Shown: positions 23,078-34,217, counted from the stretch's first letter. The stretch is 64,000 nt of DNA from Doryteuthis pealeii (GCA_023376005.1 CM042147.1:121537421-121601420), one strand, 5' to 3'. Program-made: numbers and translations. The notes: a model not told the origin generated them from the sequence alone.

Positions 23078-23334
23078 GGACCATATGACCTTTAGGCACC
23101 CCTTTTGCGATCTCGATTCGTGGGGACATTTTTTCTATTTACACCGTCAAATCCGGTTAATTGTTAACAGACGATTTTTAGAGGTTTTTTATCATAAAAC
23201 TAACCCCTAACCCTAACCCTAACCCTACCCCTAACCCTAACCCCTAACAAACAACCGGATTTTGACGGTGTAAATGAGTAAAGTGTCCTTGTGAGTCGAG
23301 ATCGTGGAAGGGATGCTTAAAGGTCATATGGTCC
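23078..23334. mobile_element. foldback MITE family T1 with internal CCCTAA repeats
   Basis: Arms of about 80 bp (starting GGACCATATGACCTTTA, ending in its reverse complement) flank a core of about seven CCCTAA/CCCCTAA units (23200-23247). A perfect 8-bp duplication (ctcccaac) lies at 23070-23077 and 23335-23342. GG...CC ends with an 8-bp target resemble Merlin-type MITEs; superfamily not proven. Confidence 0.85.
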
Positions 23335-23571
23335 CTCCCAACTTCTTGTTGGTTGAGTTCTCTGGGGTAAAATTTGATTGTCGGTCGCAAATTAAACTTA
23401 AATGCCAAGGCTCTCCTATAAACCGGATGTGAGCTCTCTAGCGGCTGTAACATATATACCTACGTATGTATGTATTTATCAGTTAAAATCTACCCCCTTC
23501 CCTGCAGGTGGCTGATGAAAAATCAGTTTGGTTTCTATCCCGACCAGAAGTAGTTTGCTAGTCTAGCCACA

Positions 23572-23614
23572 CTGAGGAGACGTGATACGTCGAAACACGA
23601 TATCTGTGGATGAC
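23572..23614 (+). ncRNA. hammerhead-like motif, tandem copy 2
   Basis: CTGAGGA (fits CUGANGA), a perfect 5-bp stem II GACGT-GAT-ACGTC with no extra base, GAAAC, then a CAC...GTG stem III. The position after stem III is G rather than U, so self-cleavage is doubtful. A (TA)n tract follows directly. Confidence 0.5.
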
Positions 23615-23617
23615 AAT

Positions 23618-23626
23618 ATATATATA

Positions 23627-23674
<48 letters not shown>

Positions 23675-23880
23675 TTTCGCGCAATTAGCACGGATATCCA
23701 TGACAATCTCTCGCCAACCTTCTCTATCATTCATTGTCCCTGGGGGTCTCTGAGCAGCATCCAGTATCCTCGCAAAGCTTGTCGATGTATGTCTTTGCTG
23801 GGCGGCCCACAATAGCATGGTCATGTGTTAGCTTCCACAGGAGAACATCGCTTATGAGTTCGTCCTTGCTTCTCCAAATG
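23618..23880 (-). pseudogene. LINE C-terminal fragment with (TA)n tail
   Basis: Minus-strand reading KDELISDVLLWKLTHDHAIV then GRPAKTYIDKLCEDTGCC and REGWREIVMDIRA is the conserved C-terminus of the LINE family also at 25047. Stops and shifts interrupt it. The 3' end runs straight into (TA)n (23618-23672), which is the element's tail. Severely 5'-truncated. Confidence 0.8.
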
Positions 23881-23887
23881 GGGGGGG

Positions 23888-24215
23888 GGTTATAACACTA
23901 AACTGCATCTGATTGTAAAACTCCAGTTATGGGGACAAATGGGAAGTTTGGAGTACCCTTTCATTACCATTACTCCCGGGTCAGCTCTGACTCGAAGTGG
24001 CAGTACTTGTAAGGTCTCATCTATGGGGGAAATAAATCTATTAAAAGATACGTGTTTTATAGGACCATCAGCAATGAATAAATAAATAAATAAAATATCT
24101 TGCGAAACAATTAGACACAAAATGCAAATATGAACGTACAAAATCAACGCGATTACCTCTAGGCATAGAATAACCCTTCACATGTTGACATGCCGTTAAA
24201 ATCAATTAATCAGTT
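23888..24215 (+). repeat. retroelement family C', copy 3
   Basis: Plus-strand copy ending in the tail gttgacatgccgttaaaatc. A short (AATA)n lies in the middle. Confidence 0.65.
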
Positions 24216-24436
24216 TATAAAGCAATTTTCACTTCAATTTACAGATGAATTTAGTGCGTTCACATTGTATCAGTTACCTATGATGATGTTGATATTTTTC
24301 GGGGACTCATTCAATGCAAATATGTGCGTCCCAGGACGCACTAAATAAAAAAATAAAAAACTATCATATATATATAAGAAGGGGTTGATACTCTAACTTA
24401 TATATATAAAATATATGTATCAAAAAGTATAGTGCT

Positions 24437-24622
24437 TTTTGACACACCTTGTATTCTGAAAAATGAACGTTCCATTTATTGTTCATTTCTATCTTGGTAA
24501 ATACAGCTTTAAAATCTGTACTTTTTGTCACACTTTGTATTCTGAAAAAAAAATTAACGTTACATTTACTGTTCATTCCTATATTGGTAAATACAACTTC
24601 AATCTTGATACTTTCTTGACAC

Positions 24623-24630
<8 letters not shown>
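24437..24630. repeat. 88-bp tandem duplication
   Basis: Two diverged units of roughly 86-91 bp (each with 'cttgtattctgaaaaa', 'ttggtaaatacaacttcaat'-like blocks) plus the start of a third, ending in a (TA)n tract. Confidence 0.75.
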
Positions 24631-24686
<56 letters not shown>

Positions 24687-24967
24687 TGATAGAAATAAAA
24701 AAAGGACGCCATAAAATCGTATTCTTGCGTCCCGGTGTCTTTTTTTTTCTTCCGTCACCATTTCAGGCTAACTGTAAATACATTTCAATAGTTTCTTAGA
24801 AATGAATTACACAGGATAGGTTACAAGGTAGGGGTTAGACGGCTTTAATTGTTTCCCCAAATCATAAATAAAAAAATTACGATTTATTAATAAACTTTAC
24901 TTAGGACCCATAAGTTTTCCCGGGGACTCATTCAATACAAATGTGTGTGTCCCCTCACGGATCCTCT

Positions 24968-24970
<3 letters not shown>

Positions 24971-25050
<80 letters not shown>

Positions 25051-25740
25051 TGTCGCGCTGTTAGCACGGATATCCATGACAATCTCTCTCCATCCGTCCC
25101 TATCACTCATCATTCTCGGAGGTCCTCTATACAGCATCCTGAATCCGCACAGATGTGGTCAATGTATGTCTTTGTTGGTCGGCCCACACTGGCGTGCCCA
25201 TGTGCTGGCTTCCACAGAAGGACGTAACTTATGAGTTCGTCCTTGCTTCTCCAGCAGTATCCTGCGTGTCTTGTCCGTCTTACTCGGATGGTTTGGGTGA
25301 TATGTGGCAGGTGGCCGTACAGCTGTTTTCTCGTGTCTTGTTCAGGATCACACGCAGCATTCTTGTGCAGCTCCCATCTAGTTTATTCTCTAGTCGCTTC
25401 GTTAGGGTCCAGCTGGTGCAGCCATACAGCAGTACTGACACGACAACGGTCTGGAAGAATTGTGTCTTTAACTTGTCTGTGAGATTGGATTTCCATATGA
25501 CTGATAATTCATTTATAGCGGACCATGTCTTTCCTATGCGTGCATTAACATCGTTTTCTGTGGAGGAGATATTACTGCCTAAGTACATAAATTGTTCTAC
25601 CGAGTTTAAGGAGTTTGCCATCGATAGTTGAGATGTCTCTTTTGTTTTTAAAAGACACGAACTCAGTTTTATCAGAGTTTACGTCTAGGCCGACGTTTCG
25701 TGCTGCCTTTTCTAATTGTATCAGTATATATACAATTCTT
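24971..25740 (-). pseudogene. LINE reverse-transcriptase C-terminal half with (AC)n(TA)n tail
   Basis: The minus strand carries LIQLEKAARNVGLDVNSDKT, then (after a frameshift near 25605) EQFMYLGSNISS, VSVLLYGCTSWTL, RMLRVILNK. Further frameshifts lead to TRHAGYCWRSRDELISDVLL, VGRPTKTYIDHICADSG and MSDRDGWRE. This is the thumb and C-terminal region of a non-LTR retrotransposon. The endonuclease and most of the RT domain, including the catalytic YxDD, are missing. The 3' end joins directly to the microsatellite (24971-25048). The clade is not assigned. Confidence 0.88.
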
Positions 25741-25922
25741 ATCGCCATTTGAAAGGGATAGGATTACCGAAATATTGCAAATCATTTTTTTTCTCATGTT
25801 TCATTTCCAACGGCCTTTAATTATAAGTACATTATATTTTTTCGACACTTTATTTTAGTTATTAACATTGATTAAATATATAGGTCATGACAATTTCATC
25901 AACAATTTAATGACATTTCAAC

Positions 25923-25926
<4 letters not shown>

Positions 25927-25981
<55 letters not shown>
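25927..25981. repeat. (TA)n microsatellite
   Basis: About 27 uninterrupted TA units directly left of the nested inverted repeat. Confidence 0.95.
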
Positions 25982-25984
<3 letters not shown>

Positions 25985-26027
25985 AATTAAGTAAACACGG
26001 TGTGTTTGGATATGGCTTTTTGCCGAC

Positions 26028-26210
26028 AATTTTTGGGAGAATATGTGCTTAATTTAAGTCGTACCTAATTTTGAAAATTAATTGATTAATAATTAATTAA
26101 TTAGGCGGGAATGCCTATTTAAATGTAAGGCTAAACAAATCGAGAAAAATCAATCTCTGTACATACAGAGATTGATTTTTCTCGATTAAGCACATATTCT
26201 CCCAAAATAT
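26028..26210. repeat. nested inverted repeat with perfect 24-bp hairpin
   Basis: Outer arms (tttgggagaatatgtgctta near 26031 and its complement near 26185) enclose an inner perfect hairpin: 24-bp arms at 26138-26161 and 26164-26187 with a two-base loop. It may be a small foldback MITE; ends are unclear. Confidence 0.75.
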
Positions 26211-26520
26211 TCTCCCCCCCCCCAAAAAAAAATATATATATATATGATTCAAATTTAACGCTAAAAATGTTTTTAATCAGTAAAACCATTACCGCGTTCT
26301 ATACAGAAAAAATACAGAGTAATATCACAAACATTTTTCAAGTATAAAATAGAATAATAATAGAAATATGATAAAAAAACCTATGACCCTGAGTTTCATG
26401 TTGTCGATTCTCCGGTGAGGCAGCATTTGACACGGATAGAATTTTATTGATATATAGATGCGCCAATTGTTTTTTTTTTTTTTTTTTTTCATTTTTAACT
26501 TACATGTTTTCATGTCTTTT

Positions 26521-26929
26521 GGTTTTTTGGTTTGGTTTGTTTTGTTTTACGGCATATCAACCTCAGTGGGTCATTTAATGCCGATAAAGCTTTGAAATAA
26601 ATCAATTCTTAATGGATAATACATTTTTTTATAAATACATTTTTCTATTTAACCCATAGATGGGACCCTAACAGGTACTACCACTCCGGGTCAGAGTGGA
26701 CCAGGGAGCAATGGTGATGAAGGGGTGTTCCACATTCCCCAAACTTCCAAAACTGGAACCTCATCATCAGATAGAGTTTAACGTCATTCCCAGGACATGT
26801 AGACCCGCAGCCACTGCCTTCTAGCACCCATATGATAAAAAGGGGTTGGGACTTGCCATAAGGGCAATAGGGTTGGGAAAATCATATAGGTGCTAGGGCT
26901 TGACGTGACCAGCCGATTGAGCGGAGGGA
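26521..26929 (-). mobile_element. retroelement family C, copy 4, 5'-truncated with TSD
   Basis: Tail and body end abruptly within the gccgattga...cggaggg region, so the last 190 or so bases of the head are missing. A perfect 12-bp duplication (ttcatgtctttt) flanks it at 26509-26520 and 26930-26941. 5' truncation with an intact TSD is the mark of target-primed reverse transcription. Confidence 0.88.
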
Positions 26930-27210
26930 TTCATGTCTTTTCATTCTAAGTTATAAATATAAAGTCTATACTCTTAAAACATATATACATATATAATATA
27001 AACAATATAGCACTGTTTATATCTGAAGCCACCCTGGCGCAACACCATGAAGCCAAGTGTCCAGAAGAAAACAGTGGCAACAAAGCACCGGCACATAAAC
27101 ATCTTCAGGGACAGCCTTCACATGCGACATCTGTGGTCGAGAATGTTTTTCGAACATTGGACCTCACAGTCACAGGAGGCGCTGTAACTTTAGGGGCACA
27201 AAACCTATAT

Positions 27211-27682
27211 TGAAATATAACATTTTGAAAAAACATATGATGTTTGTTATGTGATTGCTGACAAGCTTGTTTCGACCAAAACGATAAGTTGGTCTTCATC
27301 AAAGAGCGACATAGACGAGAAGAAAATATCCGTTAAAAAGACTGTTTACAAAACGAACGCTGATATCAACCGCTGAAAATTTTTTGAAAATGCATGTTCT
27401 GTTTTAAAAATAAAAATAAAATAAATTTTATTTATTTATTTTTTTTAATTAAAAATCAGAAGCATTATAGTTCAAGGTAAAACTCAAAAGAGTTTATTGT
27501 AAAAATTGTAAAAATATATAAAAAATGTAAAGTGGGTATCAAAATAGTATAGTATATATATTTCAGCTGTTAACAATATACAAGTCCACATGGTAATTTG
27601 AAGAAAGATGTTAGGTTTCCAAAGTTGTCAGCAATCACATAACAAACATCATATGTTTTTTCAAAATGTTATATTTCATTCT
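27211..27682. repeat. foldback unit with hammerhead-like arm
   Basis: About 50 bp at 27211-27262 recur inverted at about 27632-27682 with very few differences. The left arm adjoins a hammerhead-like motif (27247-27306) whose sequence after the cleavage triplet is what the right arm repeats. The middle is AT-rich. Confidence 0.75.
27247..27306 (-). ncRNA. hammerhead-like motif
   Basis: Minus strand: TTGATGA (C3 changed to T), A, stem GACCAA...TTGGTC, GAAA, a perfect CAAG/CTTG stem III, then GTC, the favoured cleavage triplet. Stem I pairing is weak. The C3 change should abolish cleavage. Confidence 0.45.
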
Positions 27683-27997
27683 GTCGGATTAATTTCCATA
27701 TATTTTTCAAAACCTATATTATAGTCTTCCGAGACTGAAATACCAATAAAATAAACATTATTAATATCTTTAAGATTCTATTGACCCTGGTTATAAATTT
27801 GGGGCTCTGTGAATATATTTCCAGTTAAGCCCCGTACCTCCTTGAGCTGACCCTGTCTACTATCTCCTACTAATCTTAATTATTGTAAGTAATCTGATTT
27901 GTCCCTTAAAACCGTTGCATTGCCTTTGTTTGCCGATCGTTGCCTTATAATGCTGTTACCCTATAAGGTTTTAATGGCCTTTTTAATATTGAAGGGA

Positions 27998-28065
27998 TTA
28001 TATTCCTTACTTGACGCGGCTCTCCCATTTGACTCTGGGAACACTAAAAATAATTACCTTTCGTG
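27998..28065 (-). repeat. repeat family K fragment
   Basis: Resembles the inverse of the K block at 42575 (ccttacttg...ctcatttgacgctaggg-like, then aattacc). Diverged. Confidence 0.4.
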
Positions 28066-28069
28066 TTAT

Positions 28070-28865
28070 AAAGATTAAACAGATAAGATAAGGGTAGAGA
28101 TAACAGGTAACGAACACAACAAGGCTTATAAAACGAAATGCATTTATCAAACAAGAAATGTGTAACATACAATATACAAAGCAATATGTAACTTGTGGTA
28201 CAAATGTGTGTGTTTACAAATGTGTTACAATTGAAAATGAAGGTGCAAAAGTATGGTTTGTTTGCAAGATAATGCTTGCGTGACTTATATGTCCAGGTAG
28301 GAATGTCTTGCTAGCTTCGTTTGTTTGATTATACGCATCACCGGCCCTTTCGTGAGCTGTTCCAAGTCCCTTCGTTTTCGACCTCCGTGTCAGCGAAAGA
28401 CACACGTCGTTCCTCGTCGGTGGTGTCAGCGAAAAGAGAATGATAGAAGGTATCAACCCTCGAAATTGGCGGCCAAACTGAGCCTCGTAACGTGTGCTCT
28501 GATTGGTCGCTGACAAAGCCCTTAGCCAATCGCATGAGGTTTCTCATCAGGTTATGGCTAAGAGACCCTTGGGCTCTGTTGTCCTGCACTGGTCAAGGGG
28601 AGGTTACTGTGTAGGTAATATTATTTCTACAGTGTATGCCAGTCGGCACTAGGTGACGTAACGAGCAGCTTTATAAAAGAGAAACCGCAAAGTGAAACCC
28701 CCTTTCACTTTCTAGCCTCAACAGAGGTAACAGCGCGTCTTCTGTCTACATGGCATAGAGGCTTTACACCCCCAGCAACCACGTCTCACACAGCACACGA
28801 GAACATGCTCAACATGTAAGTCTATATTTTCCTGTCTCCTAGCTATTATATCAAGGAACTCAACA
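28070..28865. other. unassigned repeat-like stretch
   Basis: Contains a CCAAT-type block (gattggtcgctgac), a K-like piece near 28645 (gccagtcggcactagg) and a stretch at 28716-28800 resembling 43930-44010 (gaggctttacacccccagca). Probably decayed LTR-type sequence; I could not set ends. Confidence 0.3.
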
Positions 28866-28870
28866 TTATC

Positions 28871-29095
28871 TCTCGGCGGGCCGCCTAATGTCGGTATCAG
28901 CCAGACATCGACGGAGTATATACCCTTTTTAGTTGCGCTAGACCAAGGAGATTATTTTAGCGTCTGAAGTGGAGCGCCACACCTACCAACAGCTCCTCAC
29001 TTTACCGCACAGATCCCAGTGCTACTCATACGCTGAGTTGGCGAGGGTCGGTATCGAACCAGGAACCTTGTGATTCCTAGTCAGGCACTCTACAG
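28871..29095 (-). repeat. tRNA-derived SINE family A, copy 3
   Basis: Body and B-box region (GGTTCGATACC on the minus strand) are intact; the head is cut just inside the A box. Confidence 0.75.
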
Positions 29096-29577
29096 TATTC
29101 GGGCTGTTAATAGGCTGGGGTTTAAACCACGTGACCTCGCTAAGTCTATAAATTCAAGTGGTGTATTTCAGCACACCTTATATACTGGGCCTGTGACTTC
29201 CTCTACGATGTCCTCCTGTTCCATTTTCCCCAACTCTGCGTTGTATAGTGGGGGGGGTGTATTGGGACTGATCTGGGTGAGTGTATCACTGGCCTGGGAT
29301 TTTCTACAAAATTTATGTGATAATTCCTCCCTGGGAAACATCCTATCTTGTTGAAACATATATACCAAAATAATCCAACATCCACAAAGAATGTTCGGCA
29401 CTCTTGAACTTTCTCGACAGTTTCACTTTAGTTTTGTCTTTTTCGGGCGGTGTTCAGTAAATTGTTGTACCTTTTAAAAATAAGAACATTAAGCGATAGA
29501 TGTAATGAGTTTGAAAAAGACTTTGTTGAGAGTCAACGACATCATTAAGAATTTAATTGAAAGTGTTACTTCCTTTG

Positions 29578-30640
29578 TTGTTCTCTCACCACAAGAATTC
29601 ACAAAAAATATGGATCTAGCATATCCGTTTGAATGCTGTTGAGGTTGGATATTCAGCAGGTGTTGCATAATGGAAATAATGCGTGAAATAACAGAATTTA
29701 CAATAGGTAAAGATAAGGTGAGGAGAGGAGATGGACACACAAGGTAAAAAGAGAATTGTCAAGAGACACTAACACACGAGGTAAATTCAACAATGATTTA
29801 TTACGAACTGATTTAATTTCTTACAAGGGTTAAAAAGGCGGGAACAAACCTTGGGCGGAAGTGGGCAGAGTCTGAGCTCCTGCTGATGTCACATCAAATA
29901 TTTTATTAACAGAAATATGAACTTATAAAAAAGTTAACAAATGCCAAACTTCTTTTTATTTTGTCTTGTTTCGCGGCATATCCATCCGACAACCTACCGT
30001 TTGGTTGGTCAATCTACACCTACTTTCACTTTCGCTTTACAAAAAGGCTGTAGCGATTGTTTGCCCCTGTTTGGATCAATGTGAGGTCCAGAAGAGTTAT
30101 CTTCCCTTGCTGCAGGTTTTCGGCTATAGAGGACTGGAGTATTTAAAGAGTAGCCTGGGAAATTCTAATTCTCTTCCTCTGGGACCGGCAACCACTTCCC
30201 ATGGTTTAGGCGCTTGTGCCTCTTTCCCTTAAGTGAGGGGCTTGGCCCCCCAACCAGTTACCAGTAAGTGACATTCCTGCAGAAACGCTGTATCACTTCG
30301 TTAGAACTTAGTCCTACTTCCTTTATAATGTGTTTATGTATCTGTTCTGTATATCTATCTTGTACCTTGCAATGAGTATATGTATTCCTGTCTTGAATGT
30401 ATTTCTCTATGTACTCACGAATTAAAGCCTGTTTGTTATTATCTTATAACTTCTTTGTCGAAATAATTTATGTACACATATGTACCCACGCTGGAAGGTT
30501 ACTTTGAGCCTTCCAACTTATTATAAGAACTTTACATCTTATAAGGCTATCCAATTACAATGTTTTTTTTTTGTTTTTTTTTAAGCTTCTGCACAAACTT
30601 TCTCTAAGTTTAGCCAGTGTATGGCGGAGTGTTCTGAAAA
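29578..30640. other. unassigned loop between inverted arms
   Basis: Contains LTR-like signals (caatgatttattacgaact, an inverted AATAAA at about 29790; gaattaaagcctgtttgtta at about 30420) but no coding sequence I can support. Confidence 0.3.
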
Positions 30641-30671
30641 AGTAACACTTTCAATCAAATTCTTAATGATA

Positions 30672-31576
30672 CTAGCAAATATATGTTCCCTCCGGGTGCA
30701 AATATTTAAGGTTTAATGTAATAAAATATTCTATTAAATTATAAAGGCTAAGGAAACTAAATAAGAATGCAGATAAAAAGATTTGAAAAAAGGTAGGTAT
30801 AATCGAAATATAGAATAACTGAAACTTACTCTTCCATCACACTCGTCTTTTATTGCTAAATTTTCCTAAATTTAACTATTTAGTTAAAATAGGAAAGTAA
30901 AGAATAAAATTACAGTTATTTCTTCTTGTTAATGGATTTCTTTTAAGAGTTATCCCCGAGATGTTTGCTCATATTCATTAAGATAAATCCACACAATTAG
31001 AAATCAATAATAATAAGCACAAATTTATCAAAATCAAATTTGTAATATCAATATGCAAATTAGCCTTCCCGTTCACACTGTAAACCGCTATTTTGTTGTA
31101 TACATAAATACAATTGCATGTTATAGTATGTATATATGGCTCTTCAGAGCCGGGGTTCCAGTGGCTTCGGCCCTGGACCTTACAAGCTAACATCGTTGAC
31201 CCCCCCCCCAGAAATACCGCTCCCTTGATTTAAATGGACAGGGCTGGGTTTTATTATCCAGTGCCTGAGGCGCCCCCTTGAGGGAGAATGCCGACGGGAT
31301 CAACGCATTTTTGCACCCGCCACCCATGAATGAGCTTCGGTTCCACATTAATAGGGCCTTGTGCCTAACCCGTACACGTGGGGTACGTGGTAAATATCGA
31401 GTATGTAGATATGGCCAATTGTATTAATAATGTAAAACAATTTTATCGATAATTGAGGTTTAAGTAAAAATATAATCATGGAGAATGTGATGTAAATAAC
31501 AAAGGAAATTTTGACTTGAGTAGTGACGTAGTTTCGGTTACAGACATACAAACATACAATCTCCATTATAATAAGA
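30672..31576 (-). mobile_element. non-autonomous Helitron, copy 1, interrupted by repeat F
   Basis: On the minus strand the element starts TCTTATTATAATGGAGATTG and ends ...TTTGCTAG followed by T. A GC-rich hairpin remnant (CACCCGGAGGG) lies about ten bases before CTAG. TC start, hairpin, CTAG end and A|T insertion without duplication are Helitron traits. Without the nested F (260 bp) its length is about 645 bp, equal to copy 2 (639 bp). No Rep/helicase coding. Confidence 0.85.
31141..31400. repeat. repeat family F, copy 2, nested in the Helitron, with TSD
   Basis: A 260-bp unit bounded by 15-bp direct repeats with one mismatch (gtatgtatatatggc at 31126-31140, gtatgtagatatggc at 31401-31415). 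The uninterrupted Helitron at 62888 shows the empty site. No convincing pol III boxes; class unknown, the TSD length suggests retrotransposition. Confidence 0.8.
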
Positions 31577-32151
31577 TAGTTGACTCACAACAAAGCATTT
31601 TTCAACCCCATCTATCGCTTAATGGTCTTGATGTAATGAATATGCAAATATCTATGTGCCCTCTCATTATAATCTGATTGGATAGTGTCCCCCATAGATA
31701 CTCGACACTGTGGTGGTACAAGCGCCTACTAGCCTACTAGCAAGACTACGACGCTGACTGCTCGGAAGACGTGCTGCTATTACTGCTACTCAACACACCA
31801 GCTTCTAGTTACCTGCGAGAATATATCTTACTACTACTTCATAATACATTCCTTACCCCGGATATATCAGGTCTTATTAGTTAAGGTATAACAATTTACT
31901 GAACACTAATCCAAAAAGAAAACGAAAGCGAAACGGCTGAGAAAGTTCAAGAGTGCCGAATTTTAATCGATCGTGATTTTTAGGCTCTTCCATACCTAGT
32001 TGCTTTGCAACCATTCACTCGTTCTCTCTTGATATCCAACCATCAGTTCTGTCTCTTTATGTCTTTCTTTCGTCTCCCTCATCTCTCTCTATATATTTAT
32101 ATCTATATATGTATTTCTCGGAATTTTTGAGATGAGGCTTGATAATTAGTA

Positions 32152-32690
32152 TTATTTGGATTATTCGTACTATTGTCCTCATCTTCATTGTTATCTGTAC
32201 AACGTTTTGGCCGATGTACCCTCTTCAGGTATTTTTTGTCGGACTGGGGGAACCTTCTTTTTTTTTTTTTTTTTAACTCGGGAACCTTCTTTTCGGACTC
32301 GGGAATCTTCTTGTGGTAATCGGGAGCCATCACAGAACTTTGAACCAAACCCTTTATTCAGTTCACGGGGGTATCCTGTTCTCATTCCGCTAACCATAGC
32401 TGGGGTACAAGTGTTAAGCTGTGTTAATTATCATTCTATGTTACTGCCCCTGACCAAGTTTGAACGGGCAGTCTAGCGATAACTGTCACTTAGAAGTGTC
32501 TTAACCTAACTCTTTTATCCACTAGGCTATGTGTCCAGTTGGACTAAATTTCAGCTGTTGATATTGCAAAATAATTACGTTTAATAATATCACAAGATTA
32601 TGGAAAGTAAATAGATAAAAAAATATATTCCATAGAAATAAAAGTGAAAATCAGAGAATATAATTAAGATAAAAATTATTGCCTCTACGC
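32152..32690 (-). repeat. SINE family H, copy 2, plus shared flank
   Basis: Matches 6409-6913, including about 140 bp beyond the tRNA-like head (ctaaatttcagctgttgata...). In the hammerhead-like part the first half of stem II is deleted and GAAA is AAAA. Confidence 0.65.
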
Positions 32691-32787
32691 AATTCAGTGT
32701 GAGTTTTGGAACTTATAAACCTAATATCTTGTTTTTCCTAGAATATCTACCTTTTCATTTATGAATGATTTAAAAAAAAAATCTATA

Positions 32788-32940
32788 TATGTATTTACCC
32801 AACCTTCCACCATGAGCAAGGTCAATTTTTAAGCAGAATACAATTGGTCTGAATTCAGTTTTCCCTCTCCTAGAACGGTTGTCGTACCAAGGCTAAAGAA
32901 CCAAGTCCGTCCTACTATTTACCCATTTTACTATTTTAAG
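32788..32940 (-). repeat. SINE family B, copy 6, 3' part
   Basis: Tail (tatatatgtatttacccaac) and body to 'ctatttaccc'; the head is missing, replaced by C sequence. Confidence 0.65.
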
Positions 32941-32944
32941 GGGG

Positions 32945-33412
32945 GAACCTGCGGACCAAGCTGTCCATGACATGCAACACTTCACTTTGGCCCTTACTTG
33001 AGCTAGACAGGTGGTCGGAGAATAGTCACATATAAACCGAACACCTATATGATTGTCCCAACCCTATTACCCATATGGTTAACCCCAAACCCTTTTTATC
33101 ATATATGAGGTAGAAGGCGGTGGCTGAGGGTCTTAGTGTCCCGGGTATGACGTTGAACTAGTGATGAATTTCTGATACTGGAGCTCTGGGGAGTATGGAG
33201 TACCCCTTCATTGCCAATAGTCTCAGGTTCACTTTCACCTGGAGAGGTAGTACTTGTTAGGGTCCCATCAATGGGTTAAGTAGATCAAAAGTTTAAAGAT
33301 GTGTTTAAAAAATTGAATACCAACAAGAATGAATAAAACAAAACCTCTTCGGCATAAAATAACAAGGGTTGACATGCCGCAAAATCTAACCAACCAACCA
33401 ACCAGCCAACCA
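32945..33412 (+). mobile_element. retroelement family C, plus-strand copy
   Basis: Body from the cccatatgg region to the tail (gttgacatgccgcaaaatc, then AACC repeats). The head is truncated or rearranged (gacatgcaacacttcacttt). It lies between two B pieces. Confidence 0.7.
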
Positions 33413-33455
33413 GCAAACTTGTCTCTTTCTTACATCTCCATCTCTTGCTTATCTC

Positions 33456-33695
33456 TTTATATATGTATGTATTTACACAATCTCCCCACCACGAGCAGGA
33501 TGTGACTCAACGTCAATTTTTAAGCAGAATACAATTGGTCTGAATTCAGTTTTCACTATCCTAGCCCCGTTGTCGTACCAAGGTTAAGGATTCCAGTCGG
33601 CCCTACTATTTTCCCGTAGGTGGAGTAAGAATTTGATCTTGGCTCACCGAGTCTATTTCCTACGACAATACCCGTTACGTTACGAGCGCCCCCAG
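33456..33695 (-). repeat. SINE family B, copy 7
   Basis: Complete from (TA)-rich tail to head. It shares private variants with 32788-32940 (gcagaatacaattggtctga), so the two probably come from one duplicated copy. Confidence 0.7.
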
Positions 33696-33966
33696 TATAT
33701 CACGAATAATAGACCGTCTAAATAAAGTTGAACCAACTATAAATTTCACACACGAATAAGAACACAAAAACACTTTACCTTTCCTAGATGTATTATTAAT
33801 AAATAACAACAATCACTTAGAATTTAAAGTCTACCACAAACCCACCAATAAGAATGACCATATCCATTTCTACCCACACCACAACACCAAAATCAAAAGT
33901 GGTTTGGTTATAGGTTTCTATCTAAGAGCCCTTAGAATCTGTAGCAAGAAATTTTTGGATGAAGAA

Positions 33967-33970
<4 letters not shown>

Positions 33971-34017
<47 letters not shown>
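33971..34017. repeat. (TA)n microsatellite
   Basis: Uninterrupted TA run. Confidence 0.95.
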
Positions 34018-34019
<2 letters not shown>

Positions 34020-34217
34020 GAAATAATAATAGTAGAGGTAAAATTATGATTATGATTGAAAGCATGGTAGACCCTTAATTTTACATCTACTATTAGGAAG
34101 AAAAAAATCTATTTAAAATTGTTGACAAACCTCACATTTGAAGATCAACAAAAACAGAGGCTCGCAGACTTTTTGTTTTCAGTAATAATTTATTTTTTCC
34201 TTAAACCAACGAAAGCC

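Larger units (their letters stand above)
29393..31966. repeat. large inverted repeat enclosing a Helitron
   Basis: The left arm (29393-29577) matches the right arm in inverted order. Blocks are 'ggcactcttgaactttctc', 'gtgttcagtaaattgtt', 'cattaagcgatagatg' and 'acactttcaat.aaattctta'. The right arm is split by the Helitron at 30672-31576 and has about 240 bp extra (31641-31883). The arms could be the ends of an old DNA transposon or two inverted LTR pieces. Confidence 0.65.

Noticed and set aside
23200..23247. CCCTAA tract as a chromosome end or fusion point
   Set aside because: It lies inside a MITE with its own 8-bp TSD.
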